Positions 34,470 through 43,620 are shown, counted from the first letter of the stretch. The stretch is DNA of 64,000 nt from Candidatus Heimdallarchaeota archaeon LC_3 (GCA_001940645.1 MDVS01000024.1:1-64000); one strand, 5' to 3'. Numbers and translations are program-made. Notes: generated from the sequence alone by a model not told the origin.

Positions 34470-36860
34470 TTACTTTTTGTTTTCTTCATCATTATCTTCT
34501 TCTGAAACAAATTTAATAAACATTTTTCCCTCTATCATATCTAATTTGGCATTAATTTCGTTGTTCATTACCATTTCATATACGAGTGATTCTAATTCTT
34601 TTGCGTCCTCTTTAATTGACTTGGCAAAAGTCTCTAATTGTACTGATCCTAGTTTCTCAATTTTCTGAGCAATTGTTAATCTTTTTGCCTTTCTGACAGC
34701 AGCCTCAGAAAGATTACCAACGATACTTAATAATTTATCCATATTTCCATCATTAAACGAAGAAACAATATCATTCAACAGACTACTGAACGAACCGAGA
34801 TCTCTTTGAAGTGCTTTCTGAGCAATTTCACTGCAAGTAGTTAGAGAAAAGTTTTCCACCAACTCAATCCCCACTAATCTTGCATCAAAAGATGTCAGTG
34901 AAGCCCATAAATCGCCCTCAAGAATTTTTTCTTCACTAAAAAGTTCTAAAAATTCATTAATTACAGCTTTTGTAGCTGATTTATTATTAATAGCGACTTG
35001 TAAAATTAAATTTTTACATCTTTCTCTTGAGATATCAGAAACCTTGTTTGTTAAAACTTGTCCAATGAATGCTTTGAGTGTATCTCCAATTAATTCAGGA
35101 TCGTTTTCTGCAATAGATAACATAATTTTTGCTTGATGTTCTTGTATAGCAAAATCTGGATTATCTAGAGCATTTTTTAACCAGCTCTGGACTACTCGTC
35201 TAAACGCGATTTTTCTTTCTTCCGATAAACTATTAAAGACTTTTATACCAAATTTACGTATTTTCTCAGAACCAGTATCAGTAATAGTTTCAATTAGTTT
35301 ATTTCCAGCGAAAATAGCTAAACTTGAATCATTCTCGATTGCTTTTTCAATTTGATTAATGTAATTGTCTGAATCTTCCGGTAAATCATCATTTTCTATA
35401 ACATCTAACAATGTTTCTACTTTATCACGTTCAGAAGCAGTTTCAAGCTCTTTTACATCAGATTTCTCTTTTTTGTTTGATGTTATATCCATTAATTCTT
35501 TATCGATTTCTTCCTGAATAGCCTTTCGATCAGGTATTTGTTTCTTTTCTAATCCTTGATCATTTGATTTAGCAGTTTTTCCAGCTATTGATGTTTCTAT
35601 AGCATCTAAAGTTTTTTGAATTACCTCTGAATCGGCAGTAATACTACCATCGTTATTTTCATCTAAAGTAATAGTTATTGCACCATCTTGAGCTGCTTTT
35701 AACTGTTCTTCAGGAATTTTGTCAATTACTAGAGAATCTGGACTTGGTAATTCCACCGCTAGACCGGGGACTTTAGCAACATCAAATACTAATTTTTCGA
35801 TATTTCCTCTTCTTGAAGAGGAACTAATTTCCTCCTGTTCCAACTGAATTTTTTCAATGTCGATTTTAGCACTTCTTAGAACTACATCAACAAATTCCTT
35901 ATTCTCTTTAATAGTTGCAAGATCCTCAATAACGATATTAAATCCAGAATCTCTCATTAGCTGAGAGTCACTAGAATCATTCTGATCAATAATAAGTGTA
36001 TCTGCGACATTTTTCAATAATAAAGTGAATCCTGATAAATCGGGTGTTATTCCTAAAGCTTCTAACAATACTGATTCCCGTTCGCTTATCAATTGATGTT
36101 TTGATCCGATAGGTGAAATAGCAACAACAGTTCCTGAACATTTTGAAATTACTTTTCTAATATCTTCATAAGAGAGTAGAACAGTTAAACTTGCCAGATC
36201 TCCTGCTGATATTATTACTGCACTAGCATCTTTGAACTGTTTTTCAACCTCTGCTGGTATTATCGATTCTTTAGGTTCAAAATTTATTAATTTAAAATCA
36301 TTTTTTGAGAGGGCTGTTTTAATATCAGCTGGATCAATTGGAATAAATTTTTGCATGTCCAGAAAGCCGAACATTTGGTAATAACGCAATGGCCCAAGAT
36401 GGTTTCGATATTTAATCTCAATTTGCTTTTTTATAATCGAAATCGGAATTACCTCAACAGGAATCCCGTGATAACTTGCAAGAGTGTTAAACATCTTTTT
36501 AATGGAATCAGATATTTCTTCAACCTTTTCTTCAATTTTAAATAATTCAGAAAACCAAGCACCAAGAAACTGTTCAGACGGGCTTAAAGGTACCAAACTT
36601 ATTTGTTTTGTTCTTGAAAATAAAGATGCTAATGGTGAAGCAGTTAAATCATCTGGTAAAATTGTTGAAGCAAGATGGATAAGTTCGAGAGGAACCCAAG
36701 TATCGGACTTGGTGGTATCTTTTGAATGTGATTCTACAATAAAGTCAAGTAGTGTATTAGCTATAATAGTACCTTTCAATCGTCGAGATTCCACAAACAT
36801 TTTCGTGAAAGGCGAGATTTTCGTTCCTGTTTCCAAAATAATGACATTTTTTTGGGTCAA
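34470..36860 (-). CDS. CofD-like domain protein with long helical extension
   Basis: 796 aa. The N-terminal third resembles 2-phospho-L-lactate transferase (CofD/FbiA, coenzyme F420 synthesis). The resemblance is clearest over about 215-325: SAGDLASLTVLLSYEDIRK, then GTVVAISPIG, LLEALGITPDLSGF and DTLIIDQND. The glycine-rich GGTGT loop at the N-terminus is reduced to ILETGTKISP and the usual NTGDD is NTLLD, so catalysis is doubtful. Residues 340-480 are acidic and low in complexity. The last 320 residues are helical, HEAT-like and rich in Leu/Glu. The TTG start follows GGAAGG. Probably a scaffold that kept a dead nucleotide-sugar-type domain; the CofD match is by eye. Confidence 0.5.
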   Translation of the reverse strand: MTQKNVIILETGTKISPFTKMFVESRRLKGTIIANTLLDFIVESHSKDTTKSDTWVPLELIHLASTILPDDLTASPLASLFSRTKQISLVPLSPSEQFLGAWFSELFKIEEKVEEISDSIKKMFNTLASYHGIPVEVIPISIIKKQIEIKYRNHLGPLRYYQMFGFLDMQKFIPIDPADIKTALSKNDFKLINFEPKESIIPAEVEKQFKDASAVIISAGDLASLTVLLSYEDIRKVISKCSGTVVAISPIGSKHQLISERESVLLEALGITPDLSGFTLLLKNVADTLIIDQNDSSDSQLMRDSGFNIVIEDLATIKENKEFVDVVLRSAKIDIEKIQLEQEEISSSSRRGNIEKLVFDVAKVPGLAVELPSPDSLVIDKIPEEQLKAAQDGAITITLDENNDGSITADSEVIQKTLDAIETSIAGKTAKSNDQGLEKKQIPDRKAIQEEIDKELMDITSNKKEKSDVKELETASERDKVETLLDVIENDDLPEDSDNYINQIEKAIENDSSLAIFAGNKLIETITDTGSEKIRKFGIKVFNSLSEERKIAFRRVVQSWLKNALDNPDFAIQEHQAKIMLSIAENDPELIGDTLKAFIGQVLTNKVSDISRERCKNLILQVAINNKSATKAVINEFLELFSEEKILEGDLWASLTSFDARLVGIELVENFSLTTCSEIAQKALQRDLGSFSSLLNDIVSSFNDGNMDKLLSIVGNLSEAAVRKAKRLTIAQKIEKLGSVQLETFAKSIKEDAKELESLVYEMVMNNEINAKLDMIEGKMFIKFVSEEDNDEENKK

Positions 36861-37441
36861 AAAGAACCTTCCATTAAGAGTTAGACTTGAAAATCCTCTT
36901 GCACGTTTGTGTTGTCCGTTATTATCAAAATATTATATCCTTTTTGTTTGATAATGTTATCTATACAAAAATTTAGAAGGAAAGAATCCTTTTTTACAAG
37001 TTTCTGAATTTTCTTCTAATTTTTAACATATTAGAATTATGTCGATGAGTAATTATTTAATTTTTCTTTTTTAATTAAATCAAATAAATTAATTGATTTA
37101 ATAAATTTGTATTTCGTTACCATAAAAACATTTATTTCATAGATTATTATAGCCCATAATTAATTTAATTCAAAAAATATTTCCAAAAAAAAATTAGGCT
37201 TTGTTATAATTCTGAATAAATTGTGTCGAAGTACTTCATTTGGAAATCAAATTCTAATCATTTATGTTTTCATTTAAAAAATACCAAAAGAACGTTCTTT
37301 AACATTAAATTTAAGAATTTATTTTACCTCCTTTTTTTCATATTATATTTAGAATTTTTACAACAATTAACCTTTTAAAATCAATTATCTATAAATTAAC
37401 TATAGTTAATAAAATAATTTTATTAGTAAAGATGATTAAAT
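36861..37441. other. Divergent intergenic region upstream of sufB
   Basis: 580 bases of very AT-rich sequence between the divergent CofD-like gene and sufB. The sufB-proximal 60 bases hold a TATA box and a perfect operator palindrome. In the remainder I see no ORF, tRNA or hairpin of note. Confidence 0.5.
37389..37410 (+). promoter_or_regulatory. sufB TATA box and perfect 16-bp operator palindrome
   Basis: CTATAAAT (37389-37396) is a good archaeal TATA box. It runs directly into ATTAACTATAGTTAAT (37395-37410), which equals its own reverse complement. A protein bound there would cover the TATA box and block TBP/TFB. Closely related sites precede the two small winged-helix genes at 27801 and 39049. 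Confidence 0.75.
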
Positions 37442-38848
37442 ATGTCCACAGATCCATTAGCAGATTTAGATTACTCAAAATATGGGTTTTCAGACCCAGA
37501 AAATTACGTCCATAGAATTCCTGTCGGATTAACTGAAGCAACAGTTAGAGAAATAAGTGAAATTAAAAATGAGCCAGAATGGATGCTTCAAAATAGATTA
37601 AAAGCCTATAAAATTTTTCTTAAAGCTAAAATGCCCTCCTGGGGTGGGGTTGAAAAATTAAAAGATATTAATTTCGATAATATTACTTATTACATTAAAC
37701 CTTCAGAAACAAAAGCAAAGACATGGGATGATGTTCCTGATACCATCAAAGAAACATTCGAAAGATTAGGAATTCCAGAAGCTGAGAGGAAATATTTTGC
37801 AGGTGTTGGAGCACAGTATGAGTCTGAAGTAGTTTATCATAAGCTACGTAAAGATCTTGAGGAAAAAGGTGTCGTTTTTATTGATACAGATACTGCTGTA
37901 AAAGAATATCCAGAAATTGTAAAGAAATGGTTTGGAAAAGTCGTTCCAGCTCAGGATAACAAATTTGCTGCATTGAATACGGCTGTCTGGTCCGGTGGAT
38001 CATTTGTTTACATTCCAAAAGGTGTAGAGGTAGATTCACCACTTCAAGCTTACTTCAGAATAAATGCCAAAAATATGGGCCAATTTGAACGTACATTAAT
38101 CATCGCTGAACCAGGATCTCGTATCCATTATATAGAAGGTTGTACTGCTCCAGTTTATTCAAGTCATTCATTACATACCGCAGTAGTAGAGGTTATTGGT
38201 CTAAGAGATTCTTATATCAGATATACAACTGTCCAAAATTGGTCTAGGGATATTTTTAACCTAGTGACTAAGAGAGCACATGCATATGCTGGTGCCACAA
38301 TTGAGTGGGTTGATGGTAACCTAGGTAGTTATTTAACAATGAAATATCCATCTGTATATTTGTTAGAACCAGGAGCAAAAGCTGAGATCATGTCTATTGC
38401 CTATGCGGGAGAAGGAATGCATCAAGACGCAGGTGCAAAAGTTCTTCACTTAGCAAAAGATACCACATCAAGAATAATTTCTAAATCAATATCCAAATCT
38501 GGTGGAAGATCTACTTATCGAGGATTATTAAAAGTTGCTAAAGGAGCAACTGGTGTTAAATCAAGTGTTCAATGCGATGCTTTACTTTTAGATGATGAAT
38601 CAAGAACAGATACTTATCCATATATGGAAATTGATGAACAAGATGCCACTATTTCTCATGAAGCTACGGTTGGAAAAATTGGTGAAGAAGAACTTTTTTA
38701 TTTACAAACACGTGGTATTCCTGAAAGTGAAGCTCTAAATCTTTTAGTAATGGGATTCCTTGAACCGTTTACAAAACAATTACCAATAGACTATGCTGTT
38801 GAATTAAATAGGTTAATTGCTATGGAAATGGAAGGGTCTATTGGTTAA
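37442..38848 (+). CDS. sufB: Fe-S cluster assembly protein SufB
   Basis: Scaffold subunit of the SUF system that builds Fe-S clusters together with SufC and SufD. 468 aa, full length. [16 protein letters not shown], the [19 protein letters not shown] strand pair, [12 protein letters not shown] and [21 protein letters not shown] are strongly conserved. The Cys of EGCTAP and of QCDALLL and the C-terminal acidic residues correspond to cluster-binding positions. No sufC or sufD is adjacent, which is unusual, since archaea normally encode sufC beside sufB. A poly-T terminator follows, then a small winged-helix gene sharing the same operator. Confidence 0.95.
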   Translation: MSTDPLADLDYSKYGFSDPENYVHRIPVGLTEATVREISEIKNEPEWMLQNRLKAYKIFLKAKMPSWGGVEKLKDINFDNITYYIKPSETKAKTWDDVPDTIKETFERLGIPEAERKYFAGVGAQYESEVVYHKLRKDLEEKGVVFIDTDTAVKEYPEIVKKWFGKVVPAQDNKFAALNTAVWSGGSFVYIPKGVEVDSPLQAYFRINAKNMGQFERTLIIAEPGSRIHYIEGCTAPVYSSHSLHTAVVEVIGLRDSYIRYTTVQNWSRDIFNLVTKRAHAYAGATIEWVDGNLGSYLTMKYPSVYLLEPGAKAEIMSIAYAGEGMHQDAGAKVLHLAKDTTSRIISKSISKSGGRSTYRGLLKVAKGATGVKSSVQCDALLLDDESRTDTYPYMEIDEQDATISHEATVGKIGEEELFYLQTRGIPESEALNLLVMGFLEPFTKQLPIDYAVELNRLIAMEMEGSIG

Positions 38849-38880
38849 TCTTTTTTCTACAACATTTCCACTAACTTTTG

Positions 38881-38890
38881 TTTTTTTTTT
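38881..38890 (+). terminator. Poly-T terminator after sufB
   Basis: A run of more than ten T residues about 30 bases after the sufB stop. It is typical of intrinsic archaeal termination and separates sufB from the following regulator gene. Confidence 0.55.
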
Positions 38891-38960
38891 CTAAAATATA
38901 TATTTCAATTGTAAAATAGCTCTTTTGGTTTTCAAAATACTTTCTGTGATATTCCCAATA

Positions 38961-39003
38961 TTTTTATATTAACAATAGTTAATATTTAATTAGGCACACC
39001 TAA
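38961..39003 (+). promoter_or_regulatory. Promoter with two palindromes before winged-helix gene B
   Basis: A TATA-like TTTTTATATT (38961-38970) overlaps ATTAACAATAGTTAAT (38968-38983), which differs from the perfect sufB palindrome at one base. A second, unrelated inverted repeat, TTAGG-CACA-CCTAA (38990-39003), follows near the predicted transcription start. This arrangement suggests autorepression plus a second regulator. Confidence 0.65.
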
Positions 39004-39048
39004 ATTATTTATGCTAGTTGTGTGAATAAATATTAGAGGAAAAGATAA

Positions 39049-39300
39049 ATGCAGCTTAAGCTTACTAAAATGGCTAGTAGAATTTTTGAAGAAGGGTTTT
39101 CAAATGAAGTTCATCCTGTTAGTGCTGAAAAAATGGCAGAAACTCTTGACCTACCGATTAGAAGCATCAGATATGGAATCAATCTACTTGTCAAGGCTGG
39201 ATTAATTAGGAAATATCAAAATTTACAAGATATGCGAACTACTCTTTACGGAATTCCAAAAATTGAACCTCAACAAAATCCTGTTAGTATAAGAATTTAA
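39049..39300 (+). CDS. Small winged-helix regulator, paralog B
   Basis: 83 aa, a single winged helix paralogous to the protein at 27801 (shared LTK.A, RS.RYG..LL..A.LI and D.R...Y). The recognition helix is probably LPIRSIRYGINLLVKAGLI. It contains no Cys and no extra ligand domain. The ATG follows AGAGGAAAAGATAA. It sits directly downstream of sufB behind its own promoter carrying the sufB-type operator. It is therefore a strong candidate for the repressor that reads that operator, although DNA binding is inferred. Confidence 0.75.
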   Translation: MQLKLTKMASRIFEEGFSNEVHPVSAEKMAETLDLPIRSIRYGINLLVKAGLIRKYQNLQDMRTTLYGIPKIEPQQNPVSIRI

Positions 39301-39842
39301 TACAGTCATTATTTACCTTTAATTATGTTGATAATCTTTTCAGAGATTTTATAGATTAATATTAGCATCAGAAGAATATCTTATACTTTCTGGGACCTCC
39401 AGTCTTTTTTTTAGTGATTTGGAAATATCTACTAATTCATGTCCATGATCAGAAATCAATTTTGAAATTGCTGAAGAATAAATACCCCTAACACGATATG
39501 AAAAAATGACTAACCAGCCTCCTTTTTAATAAATAAGATCCTTTCACCTAATAAAACAAACTATATTTTTCTTATCAGATCAGTTCAAAATATTTATTAT
39601 TTTAAATCATTTTTCTACTTATTTTTCTAATTCAAATAATTTTTGATCATTTATTACCAAATATAATGAGTTTTCCTCTAATTTTGTAATAACATTATAC
39701 AATTAAACAATTTTTATCGTAAAATGATTTTTTTCATACACACATCTAAAATATATTATACTCATGAACCTTTTAATTTTTATTAAAAATTTTTAGTAAA
39801 TCAAGATTTATTTATGTCATATTTACTATTTGGTGCCTTTTT
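39301..39842. other. Intergenic region, apart from FAU-1-like remnant
   Basis: 540 bases. Apart from the remnant at 39349-39513, the rest (39520-39842) is AT-rich and without recognisable structure until the GGTG ribosome site at 39832-39835 for the TPR gene. Confidence 0.4.
39349..39513 (-). pseudogene. Remnant of FAU-1-like RNA-binding protein N-terminus
   Basis: A 54-codon open stretch without a start codon, reading YRVRGIYSSAISKLISDHG. This resembles the conserved N-terminus of archaeal FAU-1 (RNA-binding protein AU-1, RNase E/G-like). A GGAGG lies just upstream of the TTA codon where the start should be, so the start has probably mutated. The frame stops after about 54 residues with no recognisable continuation. 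It is probably a decayed 5' fragment of a gene of over 400 codons. Recognition is by eye. Confidence 0.45.
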
Positions 39843-41630
39843 TTGAAACTTGTCGATCATAAAGATTTAGAATTCGCTTACCAGCAAGGCAATTATCGGG
39901 AAATTTTGGATTCAATTGAAACTATTGGATATACAAATGAAAACTCAGATTATTTTTATTACTATATTGGTAGTAGTATTGAGCTTGGTAAACTGAATAA
40001 GGTAGAATTTTTACTAAATCAATATGAACCGAGAAGTATAACACCTGAAAATGTTATTATATGGCATTTATTGAAGGGAAAATATTACAATGCTCTTAAT
40101 GAATTTAATTTAGCAATTACTGAATTAGAATTAGCACTCAAATTCTGTCCTAAAAAGAAAAAATCGATAATTAGAGCTGAAATTAATATTCAGCTTGCTT
40201 ATGCCTTACGAGGTATCAAAAAATATTATTTAGCAATTGATATTGCACAACAAGCCTATTTTGGAATGATAACAATCAATCACATACCAACCATGGCTCA
40301 GACTTACAATATTTTGGGATTATTGCATATTGATATTAAAGATTTTAACAAAGCGAGAAATTATTTAAAAGAAGCATTATTACATTTTGAAGAAATAAAT
40401 AATAAGCATTATAAGGCAATAACTCTCTTCTATTTGAGTTTATTGTTCCAAAAGCAAAATCAATATCAAGAAGCAGTATATTTAGGAGAACGTGCATTTG
40501 ACCTTTTTCAAAAATCAGAAAATATGTACAATATTGTTTGTTCAAGTATTAGTTTAGGAGAAATATATTTTTCTCTAAATCAACCATTAAGAGCTGGCCA
40601 ACATCTAAAAAATGCTCAAATACTTGCAGAAAAAATTGGAAATTATCCTTATGTAGCACAGGCTCTAATGTATTTAGGGAAAGTTGTTAAAAATCAAAGA
40701 AAATATAAAGAATCTCTACAATATCTTCATAAAGCACTGACATTGTTAGAATTAAATGATGAACCAGAGATTTTAGCCAAAACCCTATATAATTTAGGAA
40801 TCATATTTAGTATACAGAATAATTACGAAGAAGCTCTACAAGTATTCAATCGTTCCTTGAGATTGAGGGAACGTATAGGAGACCAGGAATCTATAGCTAG
40901 AACGTTACTTAAAATTTCAGATGTTAAATTTCATTCTGGGATGAAAAATGAAGCTTTACAAATATTAACAGATATTCGCATAATTTTAGCACCATCCAAG
41001 AATATCAGGCTGAAATTAATTAATCTCTTTCAAAATTGTAAATTTAGATATTTAATGAATATATTAGATAGTAATTTCCTATTAATTGATGACAATTTAA
41101 AGCTTGATGATCCAAATAATGCAGAAATCATCTCTAAATATCAAATAGCTCTAAAAGGGATGTACAATATTCATTTAAATAATAAATACGATGCTGAATT
41201 TCTATTAAAAGAATGTCTAAATTTCAATAATTTTGATCTAGATGCATTTAATTTTATTAACAAATTACTGACAAAAATGTACCTGGAAAATTGGAATTCA
41301 TCAGAATCTACTAATGATTTTCAAAAATTAATAGAACACCTAGATATTTGGGAAGAATTTTGTAAAAAAGAAAATCTTGGTGATACACTGGTAATTTTGT
41401 GTTTGATTAGAGGTAGAATCTCAATTATTAGAAACAATTTAAAAGATGCAGAACGAAGGTTAGTGCAATGTTCAATTACTTCAGAAGAAATGGGATTACC
41501 AATATTAAAAAATGAAATTGATGAAGAATTGACGTTTTTGATTGAAAATAGAGAAATAATTGGGAATCAGATTAACAGTAGTTATTATAAGCTTTGCGTC
41601 CAGAAAATTAACCATTTACTTTCGTATTAG
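39843..41630 (+). CDS. Tetratricopeptide-repeat protein
   Basis: 595 aa built largely of TPR units, for example AQTYNILGLLHIDIKDFNKA, AKTLYNLGIIFSIQNNYEEA and similar helices from about residue 60 to 375. The C-terminal 200 residues are helical with less regular repeats. TPR arrays bind protein partners, so this is a cytosolic scaffold or sensor; no catalytic domain is present. The TTG start is preceded by GGTG. It is a single gene. Confidence 0.85.
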   Translation: MKLVDHKDLEFAYQQGNYREILDSIETIGYTNENSDYFYYYIGSSIELGKLNKVEFLLNQYEPRSITPENVIIWHLLKGKYYNALNEFNLAITELELALKFCPKKKKSIIRAEINIQLAYALRGIKKYYLAIDIAQQAYFGMITINHIPTMAQTYNILGLLHIDIKDFNKARNYLKEALLHFEEINNKHYKAITLFYLSLLFQKQNQYQEAVYLGERAFDLFQKSENMYNIVCSSISLGEIYFSLNQPLRAGQHLKNAQILAEKIGNYPYVAQALMYLGKVVKNQRKYKESLQYLHKALTLLELNDEPEILAKTLYNLGIIFSIQNNYEEALQVFNRSLRLRERIGDQESIARTLLKISDVKFHSGMKNEALQILTDIRIILAPSKNIRLKLINLFQNCKFRYLMNILDSNFLLIDDNLKLDDPNNAEIISKYQIALKGMYNIHLNNKYDAEFLLKECLNFNNFDLDAFNFINKLLTKMYLENWNSSESTNDFQKLIEHLDIWEEFCKKENLGDTLVILCLIRGRISIIRNNLKDAERRLVQCSITSEEMGLPILKNEIDEELTFLIENREIIGNQINSSYYKLCVQKINHLLSY

Positions 41631-41849
41631 GTAAAAAATCTCGCTTAGTTTAAACGAATGACAAAATATTTATATAAAATCTCTAATATGAGTTATCCAA
41701 CTAAATGTTTATTTTGGTAAACTTTGAGATTATTAGTTTCAAGCTAGGTCGGTCTAACTATTTTAATTAAAAAAGATATTAATAGGATATGTAGTAGAAT
41801 AACTAGAAAATTCGATATCAATATTCCTTTAAGCTATGTATCTTATGAA

Positions 41850-42044
41850 GTGAATGAAGAAGAGACTATACTTGAAATTATTTTCGAAGAAGATTTTGAA
41901 ATAATTGAAGAAAAATTAAAAAGCTTAGGGGAAGATGTAAAACTTGCGGTAAATGATTTGGGAAGAATCACTTTTCTTAGATTAATGAATCTTCCAAAGC
42001 ATTATGTGCGAGAAACAGATCATGAATATTTAGATTTAGATTGA
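41850..42044 (+). CDS. Small acidic uncharacterised protein, possibly frameshifted
   Basis: 64 aa from GTG, acidic, and not recognised. The same frame stays open and protein-like back to 41748 (reading INRICSRITRKFDINIPLS). It has no good start codon, while an ATG at 41705, properly placed behind a TATA-like TTTATATAAA, opens another frame (MFILVNFEIISFKLG). A one-base change in the TTTTAATTAAAAAAG run near 41761-41775 would join the two into a product of about 112 aa. The true gene may therefore be 41705-42044 with a frameshift. Confidence 0.4.
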   Translation: MNEEETILEIIFEEDFEIIEEKLKSLGEDVKLAVNDLGRITFLRLMNLPKHYVRETDHEYLDLD

Positions 42045-42065
42045 TTTTTCTGCTGTCTATTGTTA

Positions 42066-42596
42066 TTAACTACAAATATGGTCTCCTATAAGAAAATGAT
42101 CACTACAAAAGTAAAATAAGCACTGTTTACATTGGTAAGGATTGTAAATTTCTTTATTACACTCATTACAGTGAATACTCTCTCGATTATTTTGTTCTAA
42201 TGTTTGATCAGATGTAATAACGGACTCTACATTGTTTAATTGTTTGTTTTGGCCTTCAGGTTGGGTCTGGTGTCCATAAAAATGGCTATGTTGTAGAATA
42301 TCTACTTCAGAATTTCCAATTTCTTCTTCCACATGCTTATGAGATTTATCTTTATAAAGTCTTACAGAAATTTGACCTAATGAAAACCCAAATAAGGCTG
42401 ATATAATCAGGAAAAATAAAGAGATAAATCTAAAAATTATGCTGAACTCTAAGAAATTAATGATTTCAAATTGATAGGATATGACTAAAAATAAGAGTGC
42501 TGCAAATATTGATACTATAAAAAAGAATGATACTGATTTAAATGCTTTTTTATTCCTTGATATTAGTACCATAATGATTTTTTGGTCTGCCAACAT
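42066..42596 (-). CDS. Membrane-anchored AN1-type zinc finger protein
   Basis: 176 aa: two N-terminal membrane helices (about 20-42 and 52-78), a polar linker, and a C-terminal zinc finger. The finger has the exact AN1 spacing C143-x2-C146-x9-C156-x2-C159-x4-C164-x2-H167-x5-H173-x-C175. AN1 fingers are common in eukaryotes, often in ubiquitin- or stress-linked proteins, and occur in some archaea. Here the finger would face the cytosol from the membrane. It is divergent from the ribosomal cluster. Confidence 0.8.
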   Translation of the reverse strand: MLADQKIIMVLISRNKKAFKSVSFFFIVSIFAALLFLVISYQFEIINFLEFSIIFRFISLFFLIISALFGFSLGQISVRLYKDKSHKHVEEEIGNSEVDILQHSHFYGHQTQPEGQNKQLNNVESVITSDQTLEQNNRESIHCNECNKEIYNPYQCKQCLFYFCSDHFLIGDHICS

Positions 42597-42721
42597 GTTT
42601 TTAGTTGAAATGGTGATACAAATTTGGTCAAATTAGTATTAAAAAAGATAAAAATATAATCGCTATCTACAGAATTGTATTTATTATTTATACCGATGAA
42701 AAATTATTTGAGGTTTTATAA

Positions 42722-43105
42722 ATGGGAAAAGTTTTTTACCAAAAATATGAAATGCCAGACGGAATGGCTGCCGAAGCTTTAAAACTCGCAGAAAAATGCG
42801 TTAAAAAAGATGATAATTCGTTAAGACGTGGAACAAATGAAACTACCAAAGCTATAGAAAAAGGAACTGCAAAATTAGTTTATCTTTCATTAGATGTTGA
42901 TCCTCCAGAAATCGTTGGTCACATTCCTCTATTGTGTGAAGATAAAAAAGTACCCTACGTATTTGTGGATACTAAAAAGGAGTTAGGTAAAGTAGCTGGA
43001 TTGGATGTATCAATGGCGAGTGCAGCTTTAGTAGATTTTGTAGAATTTAGTAAAGATGGCGAAAGTTTATCACTGAGAGCAAAAGAACTCGCGAAAATGA
43101 AATAA
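42722..43105 (+). CDS. rpl7ae: Ribosomal protein L7Ae (eL8)
   Basis: 127 aa kink-turn-binding protein of the large subunit. In archaea it is also a component of box C/D and H/ACA RNPs and of RNase P. The RNA-binding segment [20 protein letters not shown], followed by [26 protein letters not shown], is diagnostic. It has the ribosome site GAGGTT before ATG. It is first of three closely spaced genes (L7Ae, S28e, L24e), the conserved archaeal order. Confidence 0.96.
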   Translation: MGKVFYQKYEMPDGMAAEALKLAEKCVKKDDNSLRRGTNETTKAIEKGTAKLVYLSLDVDPPEIVGHIPLLCEDKKVPYVFVDTKKELGKVAGLDVSMASAALVDFVEFSKDGESLSLRAKELAKMK

Positions 43106-43127
43106 TCAATATTCGGAGATTTATTTT

Positions 43128-43373
43128 ATGTCGAGCGAAAAATACAGTGGTTCACACCAATCTGATGATGGGGATTCAACTCCCGCTGAGGTAATTAAGA
43201 TTGTTGGCCGAACCGGTGTTACTGGGGAAATCACACAAGTTCAGGTAAGAATTTTAAAGGGCCGAGATCAAAATAGAATAATTGTAAGAAATGCAAAAGG
43301 ACCGATTAGAGTTGGAGATATTCTTTTACTTCGCGATACAGAACGTGAAGCTAAAAAACTAAGTCGTCCTTGA
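43128..43373 (+). CDS. rps28e: Ribosomal protein S28e
   Basis: Small-subunit protein of 81 aa, an OB fold near the mRNA exit and E site. [17 protein letters not shown] and the C-terminal [21 protein letters not shown] are hallmark sequences. It follows L7Ae by 22 bases and precedes L24e by 20, so the three are one transcript. Confidence 0.96.
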   Translation: MSSEKYSGSHQSDDGDSTPAEVIKIVGRTGVTGEITQVQVRILKGRDQNRIIVRNAKGPIRVGDILLLRDTEREAKKLSRP

Positions 43374-43393
43374 ATTGTTGCGAGGTATAGTCA

Positions 43394-43582
43394 ATGGTTA
43401 GAATTTATAATTGTAGTTTCTGTGGATATGAAATTGAACCCGGAACTGGTTTTACTCAAGTTCGTAAGGATATGTCGGTATTCAGATTTTGTGCAAAAAA
43501 ATGTAGAATAAGCTTTCAAATGAAAAGAGATCCTCGGAAATTTAAATGGACAACTAAATACGTGCAAAAAATTAAATCGTAA
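43394..43582 (+). CDS. rpl24e: Ribosomal protein L24e
   Basis: Large-subunit zinc protein of 62 aa. Zinc ligands are CSFCG and the CAKKC pair (C-x2-C with C-x3-C), inside the conserved YNCSFCGYEIEPGTG and FRFCAKKCRISF. In many archaea ndk and infB follow this gene; here they are absent and a long T-rich tract ends the unit. Confidence 0.96.
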   Translation: MVRIYNCSFCGYEIEPGTGFTQVRKDMSVFRFCAKKCRISFQMKRDPRKFKWTTKYVQKIKS

Positions 43583-43603
43583 ATTGTTAGATAATGTCAC
43601 CTA

Positions 43604-43620
43604 ATTTTTTTCTTTTTTTT
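43604..43620 (+). terminator. Poly-T terminator after ribosomal cluster
   Basis: Two T runs separated by a single C, about 20 bases after the L24e stop, fit archaeal intrinsic termination. Confidence 0.5.

Noticed and set aside
41739..41757. Sequence reminiscent of a tRNA D-arm (CTAGGTCGGTCTAAC)
   Set aside because: No matching T-arm or acceptor stem within 100 bases.
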